A stretch of DNA of 64,000 nt from Poindextera sp965277425 (GCA_965277425.1 CBDICR010000006.1:372001-436000), one strand, 5' to 3'. Counted from the first letter of the stretch, positions 43,761 to 52,738 are shown. Program-made: numbers and translations. Notes: generated by a model not told the origin, from the letters alone.

Positions 43761-44471
43761 CTAGTCACCGACCAGCCGCCGCCAGCCGATCGGCTGGGCG
43801 TGGCTGGGGCCGAGCGCGACCGCGAGCGGCGGCGCCGTGAACAGGCTCGAAAAGGCGCGGTCGCGGACGTTCAGGCCGCCGGCATAGGCTCCGAACGCCG
43901 GCAGCACGATCCTGGCCCCATCGGTGACGAAGCAGGCGCGGCGAACGCTGCGGCCAGGGCCGGAAACGCGGGCGCAAGGGTGCAGGTGGCCGGCCGCCTC
44001 GTTCGCCTGCGGGCCGGCGCGCGGCTCGTGGCGCAGGGTCAGGCCCTCCAGCCGCGCCATCTCGACCACCTCGCCCGGCAAGGCCCTCGGCCCGTCGGCG
44101 TCGTGGTTGCCCACCACCCAGACCAGGCTACGCCCCCGGGCGAGCGCGATCAGCGCCTGGATATAGGGCCCGGCCATGCGCAGCTCGCCATCGCCATCGT
44201 GGAAACTGTCGCCCAGGAAGACGATGAGCGCCGGCGACAGCGCCTCGACCTCGGCGGCCAGGCGGCGCAGGGTCTCGCCCGTATCGTAGGGCGGCAGCAT
44301 CTGGCCGCGCGCGGCATAGGCCGAGCCCTTTTCGAAGTGCAGGTCGGCGACCACCAGCGCCCGCGCCGCCGCCAGCCAGAGCGCGCCGGTCGCCCGCAGC
44401 AGCGCCTCGGCGGCGCCGATACGCACGGCGATCCCACCGCACGGGCTGCGGGCCAGGGCGGCCGGGTTCAC
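43761..44471 (-). CDS. pdeM: Ligase-associated DNA damage response endonuclease PdeM
   Basis: Calcineurin-like metallophosphoesterase that is usually encoded with the Lhr-type helicase, a ligase and an exonuclease. The 236 residues carry the metal motifs in order: VVADLHFEKG (about 41-50), FLGDSFHDGDG (about 90-100), VVGNHDADG (about 118-126) and GHLHPCAR (about 162-169). The start overlaps the helicase stop by four bases (ATGA), so the pair is translationally coupled. The partner exonuclease and ligase genes are not in this window. Confidence 0.92.
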   Translation of the reverse strand: MNPAALARSPCGGIAVRIGAAEALLRATGALWLAAARALVVADLHFEKGSAYAARGQMLPPYDTGETLRRLAAEVEALSPALIVFLGDSFHDGDGELRMAGPYIQALIALARGRSLVWVVGNHDADGPRALPGEVVEMARLEGLTLRHEPRAGPQANEAAGHLHPCARVSGPGRSVRRACFVTDGARIVLPAFGAYAGGLNVRDRAFSSLFTAPPLAVALGPSHAQPIGWRRLVGD

Positions 44472-46924
44472 GCGGTCGCCTCGGCGATGAGGGCCTCGGC
44501 CGCATCGGCCAGGATCATCTCGCCGGCCGAGCCGGGCGAGCGTTGCTTGCCGATCTCCAGGATCATCGGCACCGAGAAGGGCGAGAGATGATCCAGCGCG
44601 CTGTGCCGGATGCGACCCTTGATGCGGGTCAGCAGCAGGCCCAGCCGCGCCACATCGACCATGCCCTTGGCCGCGTCGGCGCGGGCGGCGCGCAGCAGAA
44701 GATGGTCCGGCTGGTGGCGGCGCAGGACGTCATAAATCAGGTCGGTGGAGAAGCTGATCTGGCGGCCGGACTTCTTGTCCTGGCGAAACCGGCGCTCGAT
44801 CAGGCCGCTGATCAGCGCGCAGACCTTGAACGCCCCCTTCATCATCGCGCTTTCCGCCAGCCAGGAGTCCAGATCGTCACCCAGCATGTCCTCGGCGAAC
44901 AGGTCGGCGAAATCGAGGCCGTCCATCGGCTTCAGCGACCACACCGCCAGGGCGTAGTCGTTGCAGACGAACCCGAGCGGCCCAACGCCCAGCCGCTCTA
45001 GCCGCCGGGTCAGCAGCATGGCCAGGGTGGTGTGGGCCAGCCGCCCCTCGAAGGCGTAGGCGACCATGAAATGCCGCTGGCCGCGCGGAAAGGTCTCCAG
45101 CAGCATCTCGTCGGTGGCGGGAATGGCCGAGCGGTCCTTCTGCACCTCCAGCCATTCGCGCACGTCGTCCGGCAGCACGCGCCAGTGGTCGCCGTCGCTC
45201 ATCAACTCGCGCACTCGCCTGGCCAGGAAGGTCGAGAGCGCGAACTTCGAGCCGCCCCAGGACGGCATCTTGGCGTCCTCGCCGGCGGCGCTGGTGACCA
45301 GGACGTCGGTTCCCGTCACCCCCATCAGCCGCCAGACCTGGCCGGCGAAGACGAAGGTGTCGCCCACCTCCAGCACCTCGAGATAGCCCTCCTCCACTTC
45401 GCCGATCTTGCGGCCGGGCGAGGCGCGGCGGCCGGAGGAGACCCGTACGCTGAGCATGGCCGGCGAGACGATGGCGCCGACATTCATTCGGTGGCGCAGC
45501 GCCGTCTCCTCGTTGCGCACCCGCCAGAGGCCGTCGAGGCCTTTGACGATGCGGCGGAAGCGGTCGTAGGTCTTCAGGGCATAGCCGCCGGTGGAGACGA
45601 AATCGACCACCTGCTCGTAGTCCTCCCAGCCCAGATCGCGGTAGGGGCCGGCGGTGCGCAGTTCGTCATACAGCGCGACCAAATCGAAGGGCTCCGAACA
45701 GGCCAGGCCCATGATGTGCTGGGCCAACACATCCAGCGCGCCGGTGCGTTCGGGCTCCGAGTCCAGCGCGTTCTCGGCGATGGCCTCGCGCGCGGCCTGG
45801 CATTCCAGCATCTCGAAGCGATTGGCGGGCACGAAAAGGGCGCGGGACGGCTCGTCCAGCCGGTGGTTGGCGCGGCCGATGCGCTGCACCATGCGCGAGG
45901 CGCCCTTGGGCGAGGCCAGCTGGATCACCAGGTCGACGTCGCCCCAGTCGACGCCGAGGTCGAGGGTCGAGGTGCAGACCACGGCCCGCAGCGCGCCGCG
46001 CGCCATGGCCGCCTCGACCTTGCGCCGCTGTTCGGCCGCCAGCGAGCCGTGGTGCAGGGCGATGGGCAGACTGTCTTCATTCAAGCGCCAGAGCTCCTGG
46101 AAGGCGAACTCGGCCTGGAAACGGGTGTTGACGAAGACCAGCGCGATGCGGGCGCGCTTGATCACCTCATAGACCTCGGCCATGGCGTGATGGGCGGTGT
46201 GGCCGGCCCAGGGCACTTGGCCCTCCGACAACAAGACGTCGACCACCGGCGGCGCGCCGGGGGCGCCGAGGACCAGGTCGACCTCGGCGCCCGCCGTGCG
46301 CGCCATCCAGCGCTGGATCACCGCCGGATCGTCGACGGTCGCCGACAGCCCTACGCGCCGCATGCCCGGCGCGAACGACTGCAGCCGGGCGAGGTCGAGC
46401 GCCAGAAGATCGCCACGCTTGGAGGGCCAGATCGAGTGGATCTCGTCGACGATCACGCAGGCCAGATCCTCGAAATAGCGCCGCGCCCCCTCCCAGGCGC
46501 AGAACAGGGCCAGCTGTTCCGGCGTGGTCAAAAGGATGTCGGGCGGCTTGACCCGCTGGCGCTGACGCCGCGCCATGCCGGTGTCGCCGGTGCGCGACTC
46601 CGCCTTGATGGAAAGCCCCATCTGGGCGATCGGCGCCATCAGGTTGCGCTCGATGTCGACGGCCAGGGCCTTCAGCGGCGAAATATAGAGGGTGTGGACG
46701 CCCGGCGGCGTGTTGGGCCTGGGCCGCTGCGTCAGCTCGATCAGGCTGGGCAGGAAGCCGGCCAGGGTCTTGCCGCCGCCGGTGGGGGCGATCAGCAGCG
46801 CGTCGCGCCCAGCGCGGGCCTCGTCCAGCATGTCGAGCTGATGCGCCCGCGGCCGCCAGCCCCGCTCGGCGAACCAGGCGGCGAAAGGTGCGGGAAGCTC
46901 GCTCTGGGCCTGCGCGCCATCCAT
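44468..46924 (-). CDS. Ligase-associated DNA damage response DEXH helicase (Lhr-like)
   Basis: An 818-residue superfamily 2 helicase. Walker A IAPTGGGKTLAGF near residue 45, motif Ia YISPLKALAVD, DEIH box (VIVDEIHSIWPSKRGDLL) near 160, SAT motif GLSATVDDP, and the second RecA domain with FVNTRFQAE and QRIGRANHR. The winged-helix and Lhr core C-terminus follow. Length matches the ligase-associated short Lhr group rather than long Lhr (about 1500 residues). Start 46924 (MDGAQAQSE) is used because the longer frame overlaps the VOC gene. Coupled to pdeM downstream. Confidence 0.94.
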   Translation of the reverse strand: MDGAQAQSELPAPFAAWFAERGWRPRAHQLDMLDEARAGRDALLIAPTGGGKTLAGFLPSLIELTQRPRPNTPPGVHTLYISPLKALAVDIERNLMAPIAQMGLSIKAESRTGDTGMARRQRQRVKPPDILLTTPEQLALFCAWEGARRYFEDLACVIVDEIHSIWPSKRGDLLALDLARLQSFAPGMRRVGLSATVDDPAVIQRWMARTAGAEVDLVLGAPGAPPVVDVLLSEGQVPWAGHTAHHAMAEVYEVIKRARIALVFVNTRFQAEFAFQELWRLNEDSLPIALHHGSLAAEQRRKVEAAMARGALRAVVCTSTLDLGVDWGDVDLVIQLASPKGASRMVQRIGRANHRLDEPSRALFVPANRFEMLECQAAREAIAENALDSEPERTGALDVLAQHIMGLACSEPFDLVALYDELRTAGPYRDLGWEDYEQVVDFVSTGGYALKTYDRFRRIVKGLDGLWRVRNEETALRHRMNVGAIVSPAMLSVRVSSGRRASPGRKIGEVEEGYLEVLEVGDTFVFAGQVWRLMGVTGTDVLVTSAAGEDAKMPSWGGSKFALSTFLARRVRELMSDGDHWRVLPDDVREWLEVQKDRSAIPATDEMLLETFPRGQRHFMVAYAFEGRLAHTTLAMLLTRRLERLGVGPLGFVCNDYALAVWSLKPMDGLDFADLFAEDMLGDDLDSWLAESAMMKGAFKVCALISGLIERRFRQDKKSGRQISFSTDLIYDVLRRHQPDHLLLRAARADAAKGMVDVARLGLLLTRIKGRIRHSALDHLSPFSVPMILEIGKQRSPGSAGEMILADAAEALIAEATA

Positions 46925-46986
46925 CCGAGGCGTTCTAGCATGTTCGCCTTCTGTTTCCAGAGCATGCCCCGCACGCTCTCCAGCCG

Positions 46987-47412
46987 TCAGGCGTCCTTTG
47001 CGGGTTCGTCGATGCCCCAGTGCATGCCGAACGGATCGATCAGCGCGCCCCACATGTCGCCCCAGAACATTTTCTGGAATGGCGTGGAGACCTGACAGCC
47101 GGCCTGCACCGCGCGGTCGAACCAGGCTTGGCCGTCATCGACGACCAGCTGCAGGGTGAAGCTGTGGCTGGGCTGGAATTCGAAGCCGTGCTCGGGCATG
47201 GCGTCCATGACCATGATGACGCCGTCATTGATCTCCAATTGGCAGTTTATCAGGCGCGCGCCATCGTCGGTGGCCGTCCGCGCGCGCTCCTTGGCGGCGA
47301 AGGCCCGCTTGTAGAAGGCCACCGCCTCGCTCGCGCCGACGACTTGAATATAGGGAATCACCCCGCGCATCGCGGACTGCTGGGTGGGCTTAGTCTGAGC
47401 TTGTACGGTCAT
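46987..47412 (-). CDS. VOC family protein (PhnB/glyoxalase-like)
   Basis: A 141-residue vicinal-oxygen-chelate fold protein. The first beta-alpha unit VIPYIQVVGASEAVAFYKRAF and the partner unit SFTLQLVVDDGQAWFDRAVQAG show the two-module layout; MFWGDMWGALIDPFGMHWGI is the PhnB-like ending. Metal ligands are not obvious, so catalytic activity is unsure. Start 47412 (MTVQAQTKP) is chosen over an upstream extension of 37 unrelated residues. It lies 62 bases before the helicase gene on the same strand. Confidence 0.88.
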   Translation of the reverse strand: MTVQAQTKPTQQSAMRGVIPYIQVVGASEAVAFYKRAFAAKERARTATDDGARLINCQLEINDGVIMVMDAMPEHGFEFQPSHSFTLQLVVDDGQAWFDRAVQAGCQVSTPFQKMFWGDMWGALIDPFGMHWGIDEPAKDA

Positions 47413-47606
47413 CCGATCCTCCGTTGGATTTGAACTCTTCCAAGGACGTCCCGATACCGAGCCCGCCGACATCCAGCTTGAAATATCCTCCGCTGATCGG
47501 GCAAGGGGCAGTATCGCGACCATTGCGATTTGGCTGATCAGCTCGACTTGACCTCTCGCGAGGACTGAGCGCTCTTAACGGGCAAGAGAAATCAGGGGCG
47601 GCGGCG

Positions 47607-48083
47607 ATGTATACGCGGATCTTGCTGGCCTATGACGGTTCGCGCGAAGGCATCATCGCGCTCAGGGAAGGCGCGCTGCTGGCCAAACGGTGTGGGGCGC
47701 AAGTCTTTCTGCTCTCGGTTCTGCCCGCCTCGAGCGGGTTGCAGATGGCCGAGGGCGTCTATCCCGGCGCCGTCAACCAGCAGATCGAGAGCTACAAGGC
47801 CCTTTTGGCGCGCGGCGTCGCCGTCCTCAAGAAGCTCGGCCTGGAGCCGGAAGCCAAGCTGGTGGTCGGCGAACCCGCCCCGCAGATCGGCGCCTTCGCC
47901 AAGGAGATCGGCGCGGACCTGGTCGTGCTCGGCCATCAGCGGCAAAGCCTGATGCAGCGCTGGTGGTCGGGCGCCAACGGCGGCTATGTCAGCGAGCACG
48001 TCGGCTGCAGCCTGCTCATCGGCCGCAAGACGATCAGCGACGAGGCGTTCGAGGCCGAACTTCAGAACCCAGGCCATCTTTAG
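47607..48083 (+). CDS. Universal stress protein UspA family
   Basis: A 158-residue single UspA domain. MYTRILLAYDGSREGIIALREGALLAKR (in part) is the N-terminal strand-helix with the conserved Asp; VVLGHQRQSLMQRWWSGANGGYV followed by GCSLLIGR is a variant of the ATP-binding G-2x-G-9x-G motif. AGGGGCGGCGGCG precedes the start. It is monocistronic. Stress control is likely from the family, but no EcfG promoter was found in the 194 bases upstream. Confidence 0.9.
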   Translation: MYTRILLAYDGSREGIIALREGALLAKRCGAQVFLLSVLPASSGLQMAEGVYPGAVNQQIESYKALLARGVAVLKKLGLEPEAKLVVGEPAPQIGAFAKEIGADLVVLGHQRQSLMQRWWSGANGGYVSEHVGCSLLIGRKTISDEAFEAELQNPGHL

Positions 48084-48147
48084 AGATGAACAGGACACGT
48101 ACGGCTTAGAGTCTCGCGCCCGCAAACCCCAGCCTCGATCTTGAACC

Positions 48148-49959
48148 TCAGTATCCGGCCGCCAGCCCCGCCGGCCGGCGATGGTCGTTGGCGCCCTTGC
48201 GTTCGCCCGTCCGCGGATCGATCTGGATCGCCTCGTCCGCGCCCCAGGAGGGCAGTGTCCTGAAGCTGTAGCCCATGGCCGTCAGGGCCTTGAGGCTGGC
48301 GGGCGTCAGATAGCCGGGCTCGACCATCACCACGTCCGGCAGCCCCTGCTCATGCAGGCGCGGCGCATCGACGGCCTGCTGCATGTTCATGCCGAAATCG
48401 ACCACGTTCAGGATGCTCTCCAGCGTAGTCGAGATGATGGTCGAGCCGCCGGGGCTTCCGGTGACCATGAAGAGCCGCGGACCCTTCATGAGCAGGGTCG
48501 GCGCCATGGAGCTCAACGGCCGCTTGCCGCCCTGCACCGCGTTGGCGACGCCCTGAACCAGGCCGAAGGAGTTGGGCACGCCGGGCTTGGACGTAAAGTC
48601 GTCCATCTCGTTGTTCAACAGAAAGCCGGTGTCGCCGGCGATCCGCCCCACCCCGAACAGATAGTTGATGGTGTAGGTCACGCTGACGGCGTCGCCCTTG
48701 GCGTCGACCACCGAATAGTGGGTCGTATCGGCCGCCTCGGCGGGCGGACGGTCCATCTTCAACTGCGCGGTCGGGGTGGCGGCGTCGGGCTTGATATCGG
48801 CGCGCAGGCTCTGGGCGTAGGCCGGCGAGATGAGCCGGTCCACCGGGTTGTGCACGAAGGCCGGATCGCCGAGATCGGCATTGCGGTCGACGAAGGCGCG
48901 CCGCTCGGCCTCGACCAGATAATGAGTGGTCTTGACCGACGCGTAGCCCCAGCTTTGCAGGGGATAGGGCTGCAGGATCTGCAGGACCTCGCAGATCGTC
49001 GTACCGCCCGAACTCGGCGGCGGGGCGGAGACCACGGTATAGCCGTGATAGTCGCAGGTGACCGGCTGCTCCCAGTCCACCGTGTAGTCCGCGAAATCCT
49101 TCAGGGTGAGGAGCCCGCCGTTCTGCTGGCTGGCGGCGACCACCGCCTTGGCGATCGGGCCGTCGTAGAAGGCCGAGGTCCCGCTCCTGGCGATCAATTC
49201 GAGCGTGTCGGCGAGCTGGGATTGGACCGTCCGGTCACCCGCCTTGAAAGGCTGGCCGTGATTGAGGAAGATCGCCGCCACATTGGGCTCTTTGGCGAAG
49301 GCGTCGACGCGCTCGTCCAGGATCTTCGCATCCCCGGGCTCCAGCACATAACCCTGCCGGGCCAGGGCGATGGCCGGCGCCATCACCTGTTGCAGGCTCA
49401 TGGAGCCGTATTTCGCCAGGGCGGCATTCAGGCCCATGACCGTGCCCGGCACGCCGACGGCCAGGTAGCCGCGCGTGCTCAGCCCCTGCACCACCTGGCC
49501 TTGCGCGTTCTGGAACAGGGTGGGTGTCGCCGCGGCCGGCGCCTTTTCGCGGAAATCGAGGAAGAGGTTGCGCCCGTCCGCCAGGTGCAGGGTCATGAAG
49601 CCGCCGCCGCCGATATTGCCGCAGCAGGGATGCACCACCGCCAGGGCGTAGCCGACGGCCACCGCCGCATCCACCGCATTGCCGCCCTGGCGCAGGATCT
49701 GGACCCCGACCTCGGTGGCCAGGTGCTGGGCCGAAACCACCATGGCCTGGCGGGCCAGGACCGGCCGGTCCGCCGCGAGCGCCTCGGGCGAGCTGAGCGG
49801 GCCACCGGTATCCAGGGCCTCCGGCGGCGCTGATTGAGACGGCGGCTGCGCCTGGGCGGGCGCGCCGATGGCCATCGCGGCGATCACGCCGGCCATCAGC
49901 GCTCCAAGCGAGGCCGCGCCGGATGATCCACGGCGATGAGTGTCACAGGGTTCTGGCAA
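48148..49959 (-). CDS. ggt: Gamma-glutamyltransferase (glutathione hydrolase)
   Basis: Periplasmic Ntn-hydrolase that cleaves gamma-glutamyl bonds of glutathione and transfers the glutamyl group. The 603-residue precursor has a signal region (SLGALMAGVIAAMAIGAPAQA), the large-subunit motif LRQGGNAVDAAVAVGYAL near 88 and FRE (LDFREKAP) near 135. The autocleavage Thr lies in ADTTHYSVVD near residue 410, starting the small subunit, with GDTGFLLNNEMDDF and PLSSMAPT after it. The start is a TTG at 49959; the next ATG (49896) falls inside the signal region and would shorten it. Monocistronic. Confidence 0.93.
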   Translation of the reverse strand: MPEPCDTHRRGSSGAASLGALMAGVIAAMAIGAPAQAQPPSQSAPPEALDTGGPLSSPEALAADRPVLARQAMVVSAQHLATEVGVQILRQGGNAVDAAVAVGYALAVVHPCCGNIGGGGFMTLHLADGRNLFLDFREKAPAAATPTLFQNAQGQVVQGLSTRGYLAVGVPGTVMGLNAALAKYGSMSLQQVMAPAIALARQGYVLEPGDAKILDERVDAFAKEPNVAAIFLNHGQPFKAGDRTVQSQLADTLELIARSGTSAFYDGPIAKAVVAASQQNGGLLTLKDFADYTVDWEQPVTCDYHGYTVVSAPPPSSGGTTICEVLQILQPYPLQSWGYASVKTTHYLVEAERRAFVDRNADLGDPAFVHNPVDRLISPAYAQSLRADIKPDAATPTAQLKMDRPPAEAADTTHYSVVDAKGDAVSVTYTINYLFGVGRIAGDTGFLLNNEMDDFTSKPGVPNSFGLVQGVANAVQGGKRPLSSMAPTLLMKGPRLFMVTGSPGGSTIISTTLESILNVVDFGMNMQQAVDAPRLHEQGLPDVVMVEPGYLTPASLKALTAMGYSFRTLPSWGADEAIQIDPRTGERKGANDHRRPAGLAAGY

Positions 49960-50297
49960 GGAATGCTCTTAAAAAAACGGGATGGGCAAGACGTCCAGGC
50001 GGCCGGTCGCCAACCCATGCCCCCACCGGCCAAGCGTTGCAAGATCGCCTTGGGAAACGCGGCTGTCCCCCCGCTCAGAAAGCTGAAAAGCGCGCGTATC
50101 GCCAGATGGATGCTCGATTTTGATCCTCCGCGCGGGCGGAGATCCGGGTGCGCGCCGCGGCGGCTATTGTGAGGAGACGCTGGCCCGAAACTCGCGTTGA
50201 GCGAGGGCTCGGTGAGCCGTTGCAGCGTCACGCCGCGATGCGTGCGGTGCGGGGGTAAAGGTGCGGATGAGCGCACCCGCGTCGATCAGGCCGGCGT
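49960..50297. other. 338-bp stretch without a recognised gene
   Basis: Upstream of ggt. It holds an A-run (AAAAAAA, about 49971-49977) near the ggt start and otherwise high-GC DNA. Short open frames exist on both strands but none has a ribosome site plus a recognisable protein. It probably contains the ggt promoter; I could not pick out convincing -35/-10 elements. Confidence 0.5.
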
Positions 50298-50591
50298 CTA
50301 GCGGGTGCGGTTGTAGGCGTAGTCCTCGCGCTCGGCCGCCGCTCCCGACCGCAGCCCGTCCGGCAGCGGCGCGCGGGTGGCGTTCACCTTGGCGTGCGCA
50401 TCGAGCGCGGCCTGGTCCTCCCAAAGCTCCAACAGGACCAGCTTGTCCGGGTTCAGCGCGCTCTGGAACACCTCGAACTGCTCGCAGCCGGGCTCTTTCA
50501 GCACCTCTTCGCAACGCCCTCGGAACGCCTCGGCGAACGCCGCGCCCTTTCCAGGCGCCGCGGTCAAGCTCAGGACCAGCCGAACCGACAT
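50298..50591 (-). CDS. Antibiotic biosynthesis monooxygenase (ABM) domain protein
   Basis: A 97-residue dimeric alpha/beta-barrel protein. MSVRLVLSLTAAPGKGAAFAEAF is the first strand and helix; CEQFEVFQSALNPDKLVLLELWED is the central sheet with the ABM/YgiN pattern, followed by DAHAKVN. Relatives include quinol monooxygenase YgiN and small heme-degrading or structural proteins. Start 50591 has GGAAGG upstream. Real function unknown. Confidence 0.87.
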   Translation of the reverse strand: MSVRLVLSLTAAPGKGAAFAEAFRGRCEEVLKEPGCEQFEVFQSALNPDKLVLLELWEDQAALDAHAKVNATRAPLPDGLRSGAAAEREDYAYNRTR

Positions 50592-50735
50592 CGTGTTTCC
50601 TTCCCTCACGCCAAGCTCATCGATTGGCGCGCCGCAAGGGGCTGCGTCAAGTTTGCATTCGTCGCTCGGCATGTTGAGCCTCGAGCAGAGCGCCCGTATG
50701 ATGCGTGATGACTGATGCATACAAGGGCCTGCCGC

Positions 50736-50963
50736 GTGCGAACGACACTGACGATTGACGATGACGTTCTGGTCGCGGCGAAGGCCATCGCACAGCAGCA
50801 ACATAAGAGTATCGGCGAGGTGCTGTCTCACCTCGCCCGCCGCGCGCTGCGCCGGCCGCAGGCGCCTGCGGTGCGCAACGGCGTGCCGTTACTTCCCGTG
50901 AGCCGCGGTCAGGCTGTCGTGACGCTGGAAATCGTCAATGATCTTCGCGACCGGCTGCCGTGA
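50736..50963 (+). CDS. vapB: VapB family antitoxin
   Basis: A 75-residue ribbon-helix-helix antitoxin. MRTTLTIDDDVLVAAKAIAQQQHKSIGEVLSHLARRAL (seen from residue 1, in two parts) is the VapB DNA-binding domain; the C-terminus (PLLPVSRGQAVVTLEIVNDLRD) should wrap the toxin. The start is taken as GTG 50736 with AAGGG before it; an ATG at 50715 is also in frame. It overlaps vapC by four bases (GTGA), so the two are coupled and probably self-repressed. Confidence 0.9.
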   Translation: MRTTLTIDDDVLVAAKAIAQQQHKSIGEVLSHLARRALRRPQAPAVRNGVPLLPVSRGQAVVTLEIVNDLRDRLP

Positions 50964-51397
50964 CCTTCCTGTTCGATGTCAATGTCCTCATCGCGCTTAT
51001 CGACCCCTCCCATGTCGGACATGACGTGGCGCACCGCTGGTTCGAGCACGAGGGGCGCGCCGCTTGGGCGACCTGTCCCCTCACTGAAAACGGGGTCATT
51101 CGCATCGTTGGCCATTCGAAATATCCCAACACGCCGGGCTCGCCAGCGATGGTCGCGGCCATCGTCAGCGAACTTCGCGCCCTGCCCGGCCACGTCTTCT
51201 GGCCAGACGACATCAGCCTGGTTGACGCTGATCCCATCGACATCTCGCAAATCCTGACCTCGGCGCAGGTGACCGACAGCTATCTCCTGGCGCTCGCGAT
51301 CGCCCATGGCGGACGCCTGGCGACGTTCGACCGCCGGCTTTCCGTGAAGGCGTTGAAAGGCGGCAAGGCGGCGCTTCAGATCATCCCAGACCTATAG
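50960..51397 (+). CDS. vapC: VapC family PIN-domain ribonuclease toxin
   Basis: A 145-residue PIN-domain toxin of the VapBC pair. Acidic catalytic residues are in place: Asp in FLFDVNVLIALID at residue 6, Glu in CPLTENGVIRI near 43, Asp in VTDSYLLALAI near 105 and Asp in LATFDRRL near 124. The start is a GTG overlapping the vapB stop. The domain is intact, so the system looks functional, unlike the ParDE remnant elsewhere in the window. Confidence 0.93.
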   Translation: MTFLFDVNVLIALIDPSHVGHDVAHRWFEHEGRAAWATCPLTENGVIRIVGHSKYPNTPGSPAMVAAIVSELRALPGHVFWPDDISLVDADPIDISQILTSAQVTDSYLLALAIAHGGRLATFDRRLSVKALKGGKAALQIIPDL

Positions 51398-51423
51398 GAC
51401 GCGGCGGCAAGGCCGATTCATCA

Positions 51424-51490
51424 AACGGAGTAATCCGTTGGACGCCTTCAAACGGCGCCGACACGCGCCTGTTTTGGAAAAGGCGTGTCG
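51424..51490. terminator. Two stem-loops between vapC and a convergent gene
   Basis: AACGGA-GTAA-TCCGTT at 51424-51439 lies 26 bases after the vapC stop. A second, imperfect stem pairs CGACAC...GCCT (51459-51470) with AGGC-GTGTCG (51481-51490), with loop GTTTTGGAAA. Both sit in the 111-bp gap between convergent stops, so bidirectional termination is plausible. No strong T-run follows. Confidence 0.4.
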
Positions 51491-51508
51491 CGCCCCGTTA
51501 CATCCCGA

Positions 51509-52036
51509 TCACGGCGCCGGCGACGGCGCGTCTCGATTGGCCGACGCGTCTCCATACGGCCACGGCCCGCTGAACACGCTGGCGACGATCTGGGCCAGGG
51601 TCAGCCCATTCATCCGGAAGCCCAAGGCGCCGCGGTCCGCCGGCTTGGCGCAAACGAAACGCAGCGCGTCCTCCGCCTCGGAATTGGGCGCGACAGCCGC
51701 CCAGGCCAGCGGCCTGTCAGACGTCCCCTGTGGCCCGGCTTGGCCATCGATCGTGAACAGCGCCACCGAGGTGGCGGCGACCCGGCGACCGGCACAGTCG
51801 AATTCCGAGTCGATCACGGCATAGGCGAAGTTGAGGCCAATCGTCTCCGGCTTGCGTCTGATCGCCACCATCGGCGCCATCGCGCCCCCATCCGAGTCAG
51901 GCGTGATCGCGTCGCGATCGATCAAGGCGATCTGATTCTGGTTGGCCGAAACGAGGAAGTAGTCGGTCGCCGAGGCGGCGGAAGCGGCCAGCCCCCCTGC
52001 AAGCAAGATCGCGACGACCAGACAAGGTTTGCGCAT
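51509..52036 (-). CDS. Secreted hypothetical protein, adhesin_E-like
   Basis: A 175-residue exported protein. Signal peptide residues 1-24 (KPCLVVAILLAGGLAASAASA). The mature part is beta-rich: TDYFLVSANQNQIALIDRDAI, then FAYAVIDSEFDCAGRRVAATSVALF and LRFVCAKPADRGALGF, with two Cys that could pair. This resembles small surface-adhesin-E-like domains, a weak call. Start 52036 fits the signal peptide. Its upstream region carries a strong hairpin and then the left end of the IS630-family element. Confidence 0.65.
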   Translation of the reverse strand: MRKPCLVVAILLAGGLAASAASATDYFLVSANQNQIALIDRDAITPDSDGGAMAPMVAIRRKPETIGLNFAYAVIDSEFDCAGRRVAATSVALFTIDGQAGPQGTSDRPLAWAAVAPNSEAEDALRFVCAKPADRGALGFRMNGLTLAQIVASVFSGPWPYGDASANRDAPSPAP

Positions 52037-52055
52037 CCGAAACCCCCTCAGACAG

Positions 52056-52084
52056 AACGCGCCGGACAGATGTTCCGGCGCGTT
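52056..52084. repeat. Perfect 11-bp stem-loop next to the IS left end
   Basis: AACGCGCCGGA, loop CAGATGT, TCCGGCGCGTT. It lies 20 bases upstream of the secreted-protein start and 19 bases from the IS terminus. It could be a leader hairpin of that gene or part of the insertion target. Confidence 0.6.
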
Positions 52085-52189
52085 GCTCGCCGACACGTCT
52101 TATACCAACCGCCGTTAGCTATGACTCCGGGGGGATTTCCTTGAGGGCCGAACAGTGATTCACACTCCTCGTTGGAGAGGAGCGGATCG

Positions 52190-52738
52190 ATGGCTTCGGT
52201 TCGGTTGCGCGTGGACTTTGATGCGGCGGGTGTTCGCCGGCTCGCCCGGGAGGCGGGCGATGCGGATCAGGCGCGTCGGCTGCTGGCGATCGCGGCGGTC
52301 TATGAGGGGATGAGCCGGCTGGACGCGGCGCGCGTCGCGGGCATGGATCGCCAGACCCTGCGCGACTGGGTTCATCGGTTCAATGCCGCGGGCGCCTCTG
52401 GGCTTGTGAACCGCCCTCCGCCCGGCAACCCCAGACGCCTGACCCCCGAGCAGGAGGACGAGCTGGCCCAGGTCGTCGAGGCGGGGCCGGGCTCGGCGGG
52501 TCTTGGCCACCTGGCCAGGTGGCGCTGCCTCGATCTGAAGGCGCTGATCCAAGAGCGCTGGGGCATCCGTTACCACGAGCGGACCATCGGCAAGCTGCTG
52601 GACCGGCTCGGCTTCAGCCACATCACCACGCGGCCCCGGCACTACCGTCAGGACGAGGCGGCTCTGGAGGCGTTTAAAAAAACTTCCCCGCCAAGGTCGC
52701 GGCGATCCGCGCGGGGCAGCCCGGCGCGACCCCCATAG
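52190..52738 (+). CDS. IS630 transposase, frame A (DNA-binding part)
   Basis: A 182-residue N-terminal frame. It holds an HTH_29/helix-turn-helix unit (YEGMSRLDAARVAGMDRQTLRDWVHRF in two parts) and a second winged-helix part (WGIRYHERTIGKLLDRLGF). ATG 52190 follows GGAGAGGAG. At codons GCG-TTT-AAA-AAA-ACT the frame meets seven A residues (52676-52682); a -1 shift there reads FKKNFPAKV and runs directly into frame B. Without the shift this frame ends at 52738 in unrelated Arg/Pro residues. Confidence 0.88.
   Translation: MASVRLRVDFDAAGVRRLAREAGDADQARRLLAIAAVYEGMSRLDAARVAGMDRQTLRDWVHRFNAAGASGLVNRPPPGNPRRLTPEQEDELAQVVEAGPGSAGLGHLARWRCLDLKALIQERWGIRYHERTIGKLLDRLGFSHITTRPRHYRQDEAALEAFKKTSPPRSRRSARGSPARPP

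Noticed and set aside
46932..46945. GTTC-TAGCAT-GTTC near the start of the Lhr-like helicase gene
   Set aside because: Looks like an SOS box but the spacer is six bases, not seven, and it lies within a few bases of the chosen start codon. Not called as a LexA site.
49896..50276. 126-codon minus-strand frame in the gap upstream of ggt
   Set aside because: Partly overlaps the ggt signal region; no ribosome site, domain or typical composition. The gap is reported as empty.
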